Program-made: the position numbers and the translations under genes
Assembly (NCBI GenBank): GCA_017399965.1
Contig: JAFQAP010000027.1
Span: 156,127-220,126, forward strand
Source of the DNA: Clostridia bacterium
GTDB taxonomy: Bacteria; Bacillota; Clostridia; Oscillospirales; CAG-382
Length of the DNA: 64,000 nucleotides
Reading direction: 5' to 3'
In this document: positions 35,207 through 44,300 of the stretch, piece by piece
How the letters are laid out: every line of letters begins with the position of its first letter
Numbering within the stretch: the first letter of the stretch is position 1
The notes under the pieces: generated by a model
Databases searched by the model: none
Seen by the model: only the letters and a program-made list of their open reading frames with translations
Told to the model about the DNA's origin: nothing

Positions 35207-35260
35207 GGTTTTGAAAAATCCTTTCAAGTTTTGTTTGTTTTTATGTTGTTTTTTGTTTTT

Positions 35261-37153
35261 TTATGAACGGAAGCAATCTGCCGCGGAATTAAAGGAAACG
35301 GAAAGTCCTTTTTCTTTAAGAGTACCGTATTCATCCGCATAAGCAACTGCGCCGGAGCGTATTGCCAGCAGAATATCCGTACCTGTAGGCAGTGTGCGGG
35401 AAGGAGCTGCTCCCTCGCCGTCGCAAATAAGTATTGCGGTTTTTGCCAAAGCGAACAAGCCGCAGGCGTATTCGGGAGATATGCTGTCTGCGTGGTCAAG
35501 AATAAGCAAAGGAATGGAATCGAATTCCTCAAACTGCTCTGCTATCTTTTGGTAAGGCGCAATAATTACGGGAGAAAGGGTATAAGGGTTGTTTTCCGGT
35601 TCGGAAGCCCAGATACATTCGTAATAATGGACTGCCAGCCAGAACATTGTGGGAGATACCTTTTTCATTATGAGGCGGTTTATATCCTGCTCGGTGCAGA
35701 GGAAGGTATCTTCATCACCGTTATCCGCAAAGAAATCTATACCGTATTCGCTGTATTCGCCGATAGTATCAAGCAGTTGTTTCTTTAACGCGGTCTCCTT
35801 CATAAGCGCGGCGTTCTTTGCCGCCATATCCGTAAATGCGTTAAGTATCTGCTGAGGCGACATTTCGGGGTTTATAAAGGTGTCTGTTTCTGTCATAAAC
35901 TCGGCAAACAGACGCTTGCGTTCCTCTTTTACGGAAGCAAGTCCGCCGAAGGTGCGCACTCTTCTGGGAAGCTGACCGATAAACAGCTCCCACTCCATAC
36001 GCCGTTCTCTTAAGGTTTTTTCCAGCTCTTCGCACTTCATAAGTGTCTGCGAAGCGGCAAAGGTTATACGCTTGCCCTCTTTAACGGGGAAGGTTATAAG
36101 TCCTTCGTGCTTTCTTACCTCGTTCACCACACGGTCGTTGAGTACGGAAAGAGAAGAAAGCTCGCGGTAGATACGGTCTATACAACCGTTAACGGAGGAA
36201 AAAGATACTCCGTAACGGCGGGCACAGCCTGCAAAAATTCCATCGGGTGAAAGTTCGCTTGTATTGTACGCAGGAAGAGACTGCACGCTGCTCTTTACCT
36301 CCGACCAATAGGAAGCAAGGTCATCCCCCGTTTCCGCAAGGCGGAGAGAAGGAGAAATATCGCTTCCCACAATAATGGGACGGGCAGGCAGGCGGGCAAG
36401 GGCGGAATTGATTATCCAGTTGGTAGAAACCTTGCGGATAAACTCTGCTTTCTCCTCGGGAGAAAGGGTGATAAAGGAAACGTCCTCATCATTACCTGCG
36501 CAAAGATCGCCGTAAAGCTTGTTGGGAACGTCCGCTTTGAAGATACGGGCGTATAATCTGAGCATGGGCTTTGTTCCCTTCACGGGACGGGCAGGGATAA
36601 TATAACAATTCTGATCGAATATAAAAGAAGAATTATCCGCTCTGTTGGTTATGTAACATTCATTGAAGGGTACTCCGCACACCTCTTCAAAATAAGCGGT
36701 GGCAAGGCGGATGTAGGCTTCCCACGTGCCGTTTGCATATATAGCGGAAATGAGTCTGGGATTTGCGGCAAAATACCCGTGAGCGCGGTCTTTGTTGCCG
36801 AACACTATATCCCCTGCCAAAAACTCCTCGTTAAAATAGGGCAGGCGGTTTTCCGTAAAGGAAAAAGTTCCGTCCGTATGCAAAACTGCGGGAATGTAGT
36901 AAAGCCCTTTAAGGAGTGCGGGAGAGGAAGAAGAATATATACCGCCCGCAACGGTGGTGTTTACGGATTTTGCAACGATAAGTATATCCGTATCCCCGGT
37001 TATGCGCATATCCTCTGCCAGAGTTAAAAAGCGGTTTGAATTTATCTTGCCCTGTAATATATCGTAGGAGTTAACAGGCAACGCACCGCTCATAGGCGGA
37101 TAAAGCTCCGTGCCGTTGTTGAGAGCATCAAACAGATATTTTGTTATGCTCAA
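35261..37153 (-). CDS. Degenerate superfamily-1 helicase-like protein
   Basis: 630 residues, no signal peptide, alpha-rich in the middle. The only recognisable motif is near the C-terminus: PLLILDHADSISPEYACGL then FALAKTAILICD (about 547-580). This aligns with motif II and the next strand of UPF1/AAA_11-type helicases (LxIVDEASQxxxxx...AxRVVLVGD), but Glu is His. No Walker A GxGKT is visible, and the protein stops where the second RecA domain should begin. So it is at most a non-catalytic relative. TTG start at 37153 with GGAGGG seven bases upstream. First gene of the unit with solute-binding paralogue 1. Confidence 0.6.
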   Translation of the reverse strand: MSITKYLFDALNNGTELYPPMSGALPVNSYDILQGKINSNRFLTLAEDMRITGDTDILIVAKSVNTTVAGGIYSSSSPALLKGLYYIPAVLHTDGTFSFTENRLPYFNEEFLAGDIVFGNKDRAHGYFAANPRLISAIYANGTWEAYIRLATAYFEEVCGVPFNECYITNRADNSSFIFDQNCYIIPARPVKGTKPMLRLYARIFKADVPNKLYGDLCAGNDEDVSFITLSPEEKAEFIRKVSTNWIINSALARLPARPIIVGSDISPSLRLAETGDDLASYWSEVKSSVQSLPAYNTSELSPDGIFAGCARRYGVSFSSVNGCIDRIYRELSSLSVLNDRVVNEVRKHEGLITFPVKEGKRITFAASQTLMKCEELEKTLRERRMEWELFIGQLPRRVRTFGGLASVKEERKRLFAEFMTETDTFINPEMSPQQILNAFTDMAAKNAALMKETALKKQLLDTIGEYSEYGIDFFADNGDEDTFLCTEQDINRLIMKKVSPTMFWLAVHYYECIWASEPENNPYTLSPVIIAPYQKIAEQFEEFDSIPLLILDHADSISPEYACGLFALAKTAILICDGEGAAPSRTLPTGTDILLAIRSGAVAYADEYGTLKEKGLSVSFNSAADCFRS

Positions 37154-37193
37154 TGTCCATCCCTCCAAAATTCGTTTATAAAGATACAGATAT

Positions 37194-37222
37194 AGTGTAA
37201 CACACTTTTTTGAATTGTGCAA
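37194..37222 (-). promoter_or_regulatory. Promoter of the helicase-like/solute-binding unit
   Basis: On the minus strand TTGCAC (37217-37222), 17-base spacer, TACACT (37194-37199). Confidence 0.65.
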
Positions 37223-37287
37223 CCAAAATATTTAAAATTTACATATTTTTTTGGTCATTTTAACACAAAAAAAGTATTGGCACAGCA

Positions 37288-37374
37288 AATCACCCCAAGA
37301 AGCCTTGCGGCTTCTCGGGGACCCCGACAACAATCACCCCAAGAAGCCTTGCGGCTTCTCGGGGACCCCGACAA
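37288..37374. repeat. Two tandem copies of a 43-base hairpin repeat
   Basis: Copies at 37288-37330 and 37332-37374 are identical. Each holds CCCCAAGAAGCC, a short loop and GGCTTCTCGGGG, then ACCCCGACAA. The stem is 12 bp with one mismatch. The CCCC-hairpin-CGGGGACCC plan matches the element at 23744-23773. Confidence 0.85.
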
Positions 37375-37399
37375 AAACCGCCGGTTTTTTTACCGACGG
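37373..37399 (-). terminator. Terminator of the SGNH hydrolase gene
   Basis: Stem CCGTCGGT/ACCGGCGG (8 bp with one wobble) followed on the minus strand by TTTTTGTCGG, directly past the stop at 37407. Confidence 0.65.
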
Positions 37400-37406
37400 C
37401 GTGTTA

Positions 37407-38459
37407 TCAAAGATATTCTTTTATATGCAAAGCTATATTTTTGCCCCAAACAGCACAGCCTTCATCGTGAGGATGGCCGCCGTAAAGGGGAGAGGCAACG
37501 TCCCCGTCTTTGCAAAGAAACAGAGTGTTATCAAAACAGCGGAAAAAGGTGTTGCGTATGTATTCGTTTACCCTTTTGCAGTTTTGGGCGGCGGGTGCGG
37601 GATATTCAAAGGGAGGGATCGTCTGGGCGATAACACAGACACCCGCTTTTTCCAAAATGCTTATTATGCGGGAGAGGCTTTTGCATATTTCATTGGCGGA
37701 AAAGCCGTGAAGCAGGTCGTTTGTGCCGAGACAGATAACGCAAATATCGCAATTCTTGGCTCTTTCCAGCCACACGGAATCGGATGCGGCGTCGGATGCG
37801 CGGGCGGAGCCTATGCCAAGGTTATAAAAGGAATATTCCCTGCCCAATTCCTCTGCGCAAACGGCGCACCAATGGGCGTAGCGGTTGGGAGTTGAGCCGA
37901 TACCTTGTGTAATGGAATCCCCCAGGAAGCAGATGCGTTTTTTCACTTCCCTCTTTACCTGCACGGTAAGGGGCACGGGAACAAAGGGAGTGCGTACCCA
38001 AGCGCCGTTTTCATAAATAAAGGTGGGGATAATTATTTCCTCGTGGCAGGGAAGCTTTTTGCCGCGAAAAACGTATTCTACGCAGAGATATTCGCCTCTA
38101 CCCGCTTTGATTTTCACCGTGTCGGTAAAAAAGCGTTCACCGGGAAGAATGTTTTTATATGATGCGCCTTCAAAAAGTATTTCTGTAAATTTTTCGGGCT
38201 GTGCGGGGTTTTCCATACCGCAAGCCGAAACCACGCCCACGCGGGCGCAGGATATCTGCCACTCGCCGCAAAGCATATTCGCCACGGAGCGGGACCCGTC
38301 CGCAAAGGTGGAATCCACCGTGTTGCCGAACATTAAGCGATATTCGCTTCCCCCTGCAAAAACCTTGTAATATATTCTGCAAAGATGCTCTTTGCCGTCC
38401 GATTTAAAAAACGTCTGAGCAGCACTTGACGCCAGCGTGTCGGAAACGAACGTCTGCAT
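37407..38459 (-). CDS. SGNH/GDSL-family hydrolase
   Basis: 350 residues: an N-terminal beta domain (about 1-170) and an SGNH esterase domain. Nucleophile Ser in ICFLGDSITQG, oxyanion Asn in ICLGTNDLLHG, Gly in NLGIGSARA. The final catalytic block reads YGGHPHDEG, where DGxHP is usual: the His is kept but the Asp is replaced. No signal peptide. Likely acts on acylated sugars, as such two-domain forms do. ATG at 38459 with AAGGAG. Single-gene unit. Confidence 0.8.
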   Translation of the reverse strand: MQTFVSDTLASSAAQTFFKSDGKEHLCRIYYKVFAGGSEYRLMFGNTVDSTFADGSRSVANMLCGEWQISCARVGVVSACGMENPAQPEKFTEILFEGASYKNILPGERFFTDTVKIKAGRGEYLCVEYVFRGKKLPCHEEIIIPTFIYENGAWVRTPFVPVPLTVQVKREVKKRICFLGDSITQGIGSTPNRYAHWCAVCAEELGREYSFYNLGIGSARASDAASDSVWLERAKNCDICVICLGTNDLLHGFSANEICKSLSRIISILEKAGVCVIAQTIPPFEYPAPAAQNCKRVNEYIRNTFFRCFDNTLFLCKDGDVASPLYGGHPHDEGCAVWGKNIALHIKEYL

Positions 38460-38622
38460 AACATCAACTCCTTCGAATGTAAGTATGCCATAATTTGATT
38501 GCTTTGTCAATGAAGCATCGCTTTGCGGAGCAAAGGTGCCTTTTCGAAACTTGTCAAGATTAGTGGAAAGAACAAAAAGATATTTTCGGCAGTTTTGTGT
38601 ATGAATTCGAACTCTTGCAAAA
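38460..38622. other. Intergenic stretch without a gene
   Basis: Between the SGNH hydrolase start and the hairpin array. Contains a small hairpin CTTTGC-GGAG-CAAAG at 38521-38535 and nothing else recognisable. With the array and terminator it makes a 367-base gap without coding potential. Confidence 0.5.
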
Positions 38623-38789
38623 ATGAAATCCTTGCTGATGCAAGGATGAAATCAGCTAACGCCGATGAAATCTTCGGCTTTGCCTCAGATGAAATTAAAT
38701 CCACCCACTCGCCGTCGAGGCGAATTTCATCCAACGAAGTTGGATTTCATCGTCGAAGACGATTTCACCCACCCGCAAGGGTGGATTTA
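38623..38789. repeat. Hairpin array with ATGAAAT/ATTTCAT spacers, beside tRNA-Ala
   Basis: Spacers ATGAAAT at 38623, 38646, 38665 and 38689, then inverted copies ATTTCAT at 38724 and 38744 and ATTTCAC at 38762. The 94-base right part (38696-38789) is bounded by perfect 11-bp inverted repeats TAAATCCACCC and GGGTGGATTTA. Its inner hairpins are TCGCC-GTCGA-GGCGA, CCAAC-GAA-GTTGG, CGTC-GAA-GACG and CCACCC-GCAA-GGGTGG. The left part has CCTTGC-TGAT-GCAAGG and less regular units. It begins immediately after the tRNA-Ala terminator. Confidence 0.88.
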
Positions 38790-38793
38790 GTTG

Positions 38794-38825
38794 AAAAAAG
38801 CACTTGCCTTCGCAAGTGCTTTTTT
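38794..38825 (-). terminator. Terminator of tRNA-Ala
   Basis: 14-bp perfect stem AAAAAAGCACTTGC/GCAAGTGCTTTTTT one base past the tRNA 3' end. The hairpin array starts four bases after the T-tract. Confidence 0.9.
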
Positions 38826-38826
38826 C

Positions 38827-38902
38827 TGGTGGAGCATACGGGACTCGAACCCGTGACCCCAACACTGCCAGTGTTGTGCGCTCCCAACTGCGCTAATGCC
38901 CC
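38827..38902 (-). tRNA. tRNA-Ala (anticodon GGC)
   Basis: 76 bases including encoded CCA. Cloverleaf: acceptor GGGGCAT/ATGCTCC with the G3-U70 wobble that marks alanine tRNAs, D-arm GCGC...GCGC, anticodon stem CAACA/TGTTG with loop CTGGCAG, T-arm ACGGG-TTCGAGT-CCCGT. It reads GCC and GCU. It lies about 55 bases after the ispE stop on the same strand, so it may be co-transcribed or have its own start. Confidence 0.97.
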
Positions 38903-38957
38903 GTCCGGGCAAATTATAACATACGGTACACGCGTTTGTCAATAATCTGCCGAAAAT

Positions 38958-39734
38958 TCATATTGTATAAGCGCACACGGAAAAAGGGTACTCTTTTTCA
39001 AGAGTTTTTGCCGCTTTGTTCGCTTGTTCCTCTGTAGAAAAGACACCGAAAACCGCGCTTCCGCTTCCGCTTAACATGGCTTTACTTGCGCCCAAAGCCA
39101 AAAGGCGTTTTACTGCCTGCTTACATTCCTCGGGACAAACCGCATCAAAGGAATTGAAAAACAGGTTTTCCTTATACGAAACCGTTTCTCTTTCCTTTTC
39201 ATCAAGCAGAGCATACATTTTCCCCGTGGGGCAATCCGCATCCGGCTTGACTATGGCAAGAAACAGTTTTTCTTTTTCCATGGGGGTGATGATCTCCCCA
39301 ATTCCTTTGCATCTTGCCTTGCCGCCGTAAACGCAAAAGGGAATATCCGCACCCAAAGGCGCACCGATACGGGCGAGAGTCTGTGTATCCAGCCCTGCTT
39401 TATACATTTTGTTAAGCCCACGGAGTACTGCCGCCGCGTCTGCGCTGCCGCCGCCCAATCCCGCTTTGGAGGGGATGAGCTTTTTTACGGTTATTTTTAC
39501 CGAAGGGGTTATTCCCGTGTATTCAAAAAACGCCTGTGCCGCTTTATATGCGAGATTTTCTTTTTCGGGCACATCCATATCGCAAAAAACACGGAGAGTA
39601 TGGCATTTTTCAAGCAAAACCTCATCATACAGGCTTACTGTGTGCATTACCGTATCTATATGGTGATACCCGTCGGGACGCTTTTTGCCCACGGATAAAA
39701 ACAGATTTATTTTTGCAAACGCTTTTTCTGTCAT
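38958..39734 (-). CDS. ispE: 4-diphosphocytidyl-2-C-methyl-D-erythritol kinase
   Basis: GHMP kinase of the MEP isoprenoid pathway. 258 residues: AFAKINLFLSVGKKRPDGYH at the N-terminus, ATP loop PSKAGLGGGSADAAAVL (about 88-104) and C-terminal MLSGSGSAVFGVF. It overlaps the aminotransferase stop (ATGA). With dxr, ispG and uppS in the same stretch, four isoprenoid genes are clustered here. Confidence 0.95.
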   Translation of the reverse strand: MTEKAFAKINLFLSVGKKRPDGYHHIDTVMHTVSLYDEVLLEKCHTLRVFCDMDVPEKENLAYKAAQAFFEYTGITPSVKITVKKLIPSKAGLGGGSADAAAVLRGLNKMYKAGLDTQTLARIGAPLGADIPFCVYGGKARCKGIGEIITPMEKEKLFLAIVKPDADCPTGKMYALLDEKERETVSYKENLFFNSFDAVCPEECKQAVKRLLALGASKAMLSGSGSAVFGVFSTEEQANKAAKTLEKEYPFSVCAYTI

Positions 39735-40900
39735 TTGGAAAGACCTTCAACAAATTCGCTTATGCGCAAAATCGCTTTTTTGATATGGGTTGCGGAATAT
39801 GCGTAAGAAATACGGGCATACCCCTCACCGCTTAAGCCGAATGCTGTGCCGGGAACTATTGCCACGCCCTTTTCCGCCAAAAGCTTTTCGCAAAACTCTT
39901 CCGATTTCATACCGAAACGGGAGATATCCGCAAACACGTAAAACGCTCCGTCGGGCATCATACAGTCGATACCCGCCTCACGCAAGCCCTTTACGATAAG
40001 TCTGCGTCTGCCGTTGTATTCGTCCCGCATATATTCGATATCGCCGTCCCCGTTTTTGACCGCTTCAACTGCGGCGTACTGGGCGGTGGTGGGTGCGCAC
40101 ATTATTCCGTACTGATGTATCTTGTGCATTTGCGCCGTTATTTCACGGGGGGCAAGAGTATATCCCATACGCCAGCCTGTCATAGCATATGCTTTTGAAA
40201 ATCCGTTTGCCACAATGGTGCGTTCCCGCATACCCTCAAGAGATGCTATGGAAACGTGCTTTGCGCCGTAGGTAAGCTCTGCATATATCTCATCGGAAAT
40301 AACCACAAGGTTATGCTTGATGATTACGGGTGCGATAGCTTCAAGCTGTTCTTTTGTCATTATAGAGCCCGTGGGATTGTTGGGAAAAGGTAAAACAAGA
40401 GCTTTTGTTTTTGGAGTTACGTATGCTTCCAGTTCATCGGGAGTGAGCACAAATCCGTTTTCCTTTTTTAAAGGAAGTATAACGGGCGTTCCCCCTGCCA
40501 TTGTGACCAAAGGATCGTAGCACACGAAGGAGGGCTGGGGCACGATAACCTCATCACCCAAATCAATTATTGCGCGAAGCGCAAGGTCAATAGCCTCGCT
40601 TCCTCCCACGGTTACCAATATCTCGTCCTTGGGATCGTACTCCAGACCGAAGCGGCGGGAAGCGTATTTGGAAAGCTCTGTACGCAGTTCCATAAGTCCG
40701 CTGTTGGAGGTATAGTAGGTCCTGCCCTCTTCAAGAGAGCGGATACCTGCTTCACGGATATGCCAGGGCGTGATAAAATCCGGCTGACCTACGGTGAGGG
40801 CAACAACGTCCTTCATATTTTCCAGCATATCGAAAAATTTTCTTATTCCGGAAGGCTGCAGAGAGCAAGCCCTTTTGGATAGAATATTGCTATAGTCCAT
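39731..40900 (-). CDS. Class I/II pyridoxal-phosphate aminotransferase
   Basis: 389 residues, fold type I. VGQPDF near 38, YTSNSGLMELR, the PLP Lys in NGFSKAYAMTGWRMGY (about K234) and the Asn/Asp pair in PFPNNPTGS and ISDEIYAEL. Resembles the Clostridia group annotated as aromatic or aspartate aminotransferases near an AsnC-type regulator. Exact substrate cannot be told. Overlaps the regulator stop by one base. Confidence 0.9.
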   Translation of the reverse strand: MDYSNILSKRACSLQPSGIRKFFDMLENMKDVVALTVGQPDFITPWHIREAGIRSLEEGRTYYTSNSGLMELRTELSKYASRRFGLEYDPKDEILVTVGGSEAIDLALRAIIDLGDEVIVPQPSFVCYDPLVTMAGGTPVILPLKKENGFVLTPDELEAYVTPKTKALVLPFPNNPTGSIMTKEQLEAIAPVIIKHNLVVISDEIYAELTYGAKHVSIASLEGMRERTIVANGFSKAYAMTGWRMGYTLAPREITAQMHKIHQYGIMCAPTTAQYAAVEAVKNGDGDIEYMRDEYNGRRRLIVKGLREAGIDCMMPDGAFYVFADISRFGMKSEEFCEKLLAEKGVAIVPGTAFGLSGEGYARISYAYSATHIKKAILRISEFVEGLSK

Positions 40901-41379
40901 TACCAGCCGTTACCTCTCAGGTCCACAAGGTCTTTTTCGAAATTTACGCCCCAATCCTTGTAACGCTCCATTATAAAATGGGTGGCTGTTGCGGTAACAC
41001 CGTCGATAGTGGCAAGCTGTTCTGCCACGAACACGGCAACGTCACGCATAGTACGGCATTCCACCAGCACGGCGAGATCGTATGCGCCGGACATAAGGAA
41101 CACGCTCTTTACCTCTTCGTAGTTTGCAACACGCTCTGCCACCGCATCAAAGCCTTTATCGCGCTGGGGAACGGTCTTTAGCTCTATAAAAGCGGAAACG
41201 CTTTCTTTGCCCGCTTTATCCCAGTTGATAATGGTCTTTGTGCCCAGAATTATTCCTTCGCTGCGGCATTCTTCAAGAATGTTTTTTACCGTTTCCACAG
41301 AGGTGTCCATCATAGCGGCAAGCTCATCGGGCGCTAAAAGAGGGTTTTTTTCGATAATGGAAAGAAGTTTTGTTTTCAT
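40900..41379 (-). CDS. Lrp/AsnC-family transcriptional regulator
   Basis: 159 residues: N-terminal helix-turn-helix (PLLAPDELAAMMDTSVETVKNIL) and a C-terminal ligand-sensing RAM domain (VSAFIELKT, SVFLMSGAYDLAVLVE, GVTATATHFIME). Encoded just upstream of the aminotransferase, with one-base overlap; regulation of that gene in response to an amino acid is the natural reading. AGGAG before the ATG. Confidence 0.9.
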   Translation of the reverse strand: MKTKLLSIIEKNPLLAPDELAAMMDTSVETVKNILEECRSEGIILGTKTIINWDKAGKESVSAFIELKTVPQRDKGFDAVAERVANYEEVKSVFLMSGAYDLAVLVECRTMRDVAVFVAEQLATIDGVTATATHFIMERYKDWGVNFEKDLVDLRGNGW

Positions 41380-41391
41380 ATTTTTTCACTC

Positions 41392-44300
41392 CTAAAACAG
41401 AGATAACTGATCGGTTTCGGGAAGATCTCCCAAACAGTTGTTATTTTTAAGTATTTCCACCACGTTTTTGTTAAGTCCCGCGTTTATACGCAGTTCTTCC
41501 AAAGTGGCGCAATCGGTTTCGTGAATGGTTTTGTATATGTTTTCCGCCGCCGTATCGCCAAGACCGTTGAGTGCGGACAGAGGCAGACGGATCTTGCCGT
41601 CCTCGGGCTTGAAAACGTATGCTTCGGATTTGAATACGTCAACGGGCAAGAATTTTATACCTCTTGCGTACATTTCACGCACCATCTGCATTACGGTTAT
41701 GGTATCTTCATCCTTTGCGGTGGTGTCCGAAAGGGCTTCAAGCTCTTCTATACGCTTGGATATGACAGAGGGAGAGGAAAGTGCCAATTCGCTGTCAAAT
41801 CCTGCGTTTTTGGAGCATTTTACGGTGAAATAGGTGGCATAGAACGCCAAAGGCTCGTGTACCTTGTACCAGCCCAGACGGATCGCCGATATCATATATG
41901 CGGCTGCGTGGGCTTTGGGGAACATGTAACGTATCTTGCCAAGGGATTCTATATACCATTCGGGCACGTTTGACGCCCGCATGGTTTCTACCATCGCTTC
42001 GGGAATGGGAAGACCTTTTTTGTTTTTACGGACAAATTCCATGATCTTAAAGGCACTTTCCTTTTCCACGCCTGCGTACATAAGGTAGACCATTATACTG
42101 TCACGGGTACCGATAATTTCGGATATGGTGCAGGTGCCGTTTTTAATAAGCTCCTGACCGTTGCCCAGCCATATTCCGGTGCCGTGGGACAAGCCCGAAA
42201 GCTGCAAAAGATCGGAAAATTTGGTGGGGTGTGCGTCACGTATCATTTCACGGACATAAGGAGTTCCGCATTCGGGCAAGCCGAAGGTGCCGAAATCCGA
42301 GCCGATCTGATCGGGAGTGACTCCCAGCGGGCGGGTGGATTCAAACAGCTCCATTGTGGCTCTGTCGTTCATGGGAACGGTGCGCACGTCCTTGCCCGTA
42401 AAGGTTTCCAGCCATTTGTAGATCGTGGGAACGTCGTGTCCCAGAATATCTAATTTTAATAGGGTATCGTGCAAAAATTCAAACGCAAAGTGGGTGGTGA
42501 TAACTCCCGAATCGTCCTTATCCGCAGGGTGCTGTACGGGAGTGAAATCGTATATCTCGTACTGCTTGGGAATAACAACGATACCGCCGGGGTGCTGACC
42601 CGTGGTACGCTTTACACCCACAAGTCCGTTTACAAGGCGGTTTTCCTCTGCTTTGGAAAGGTGCTTGCCCTGCTCCTCCAAAAACTTTTTAACATATCCG
42701 TATGCGGTTTTTGAAGCGATGGTACCAACCGTGCCTGCGCGGAAGATGTTTTCCTTGCCGAACAGCACCTCGGTGTAATGATGAGCTTCGGACTGGTTAT
42801 CCGAGGAAAAGTTAAGGTCTATATCCGGTGCTTTTTCCCCGTGGAAGCCGAGGAAGGTCTCAAAGGGGATATCGTGTCCGTCGGATATCATCATTTCCCC
42901 GCACTTGGGGCATATTTTATCGGGCAGGTCAAATCCGCTGCCCACAGAGCCGTCTGTAAACCATTCGCTGTATTTACAATTCGGGCATCTGTAATGGGGA
43001 GGCAAAGGGTTAACCTCCGAAACTCCCGAAAAGGTTGCAACTACGGAAGAACCGACCGAACCTCTGGATCCTACCAGATATCCCGTGCGCTCGGAATTAA
43101 GCACCAGCTTTCTGGCGATAACGTAAAGCACGGAAAATCCGTTTTTGATAATGGATGTAAGCTCTCTGTCAAGACGGGTTTGCACGATCTCGGGGACTTT
43201 TCCCTCGTAGCCGTACCAATCCATAGCCGTCTTATGGCAGGAGGTGGTAAGCTCCTCCTCCGCTCCCTCTATCTCGGGGGTATAAGTTCCGTCGGGAATA
43301 GGTTTAATGGAGCCATCGATCATATTTGCGATCTTTTGGGGGTTGTCTATAACGACCTCCTCCGCTCTGTCGCCCAGATACGCAAATTCCTCCAGCATTT
43401 CTTCGGTGGTGCGGAGATACAGTTTGCTTTCGCGCATGGCGTCCTTGTATTTAAGTCCTACCTGCATTATCTGGCGGTAAATCTCATCGTCGGGATCTAT
43501 AAAATGGGCATCTCCCGTTGCGCAGACAGGTTTTTTTAATTTATCGCCGATACGGAGTATCTGCTTGTTTATCTCCTCTAACCTGCCGTAATCCGTAAGA
43601 GCGCCTTCGTCTATAAGGAAGGAGTTGTTGGCTTTAGGCATTATTTCAAGGTAATCGTAAAACTTTGCGATACGCTCAAGCTCGGAATTGGGCTTGCCGT
43701 CCAGAATTCCTCTGAACAATTCTCCCGCTTCGCAGGCAGAGCCGATAATAAGTCCCTCTCTGTGTGCATCCAGCACGGTTTTGGGAATACGGGGATTTCG
43801 GTGGTAATAATCCAGATAAGACTGGGAGATGAGCTGATACAGATTGCGGAGTCCCGCCAAATTCTGCACCAGAATGGTAATATGGTATGCGCGGAGCTTT
43901 TTGGGGTCGCTGTTTGCCGCCATTGCCATATTCATTTCTTCCACGTTTCTTATGCCCTGCTTGCGCAGTCTGTCCGCCATACAGGAAAAGATGGCGCCCA
44001 GCATCGCAGTATCGTCGGTAGCGCGGTGGTGGTTGAATTCACCCAAATTATAATAATTTCCGATAGAATCGAGAGTATGCTTATTAAGATCGGAATTTAT
44101 ATATCTGGAAAGAGGCAAGGTATCAAGGTAAGGATTTGTAAACTTTATCTTATGGATCTCGCAGGCCTTGCGGATAAAGCCGATATCAAAATTTGCGTTG
44201 TGGGCAACTAAAATTCTGCCCCCCGCAAATTCAAGGAAAGCCTTTACCGCTTCTTTTGCCTTGGGTGCGCCCTTTACCGTTTCTGCGGAAATTCCCGTAA

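Noticed and set aside
37217..37895. Overlapping plus-strand frames of 138 and 214 codons
   Set aside because: They cover the tandem repeat and terminator and are antisense to the SGNH hydrolase gene.
38523..38945. 140-codon plus-strand frame
   Set aside because: It passes through the hairpin array, a terminator and the antisense of tRNA-Ala.
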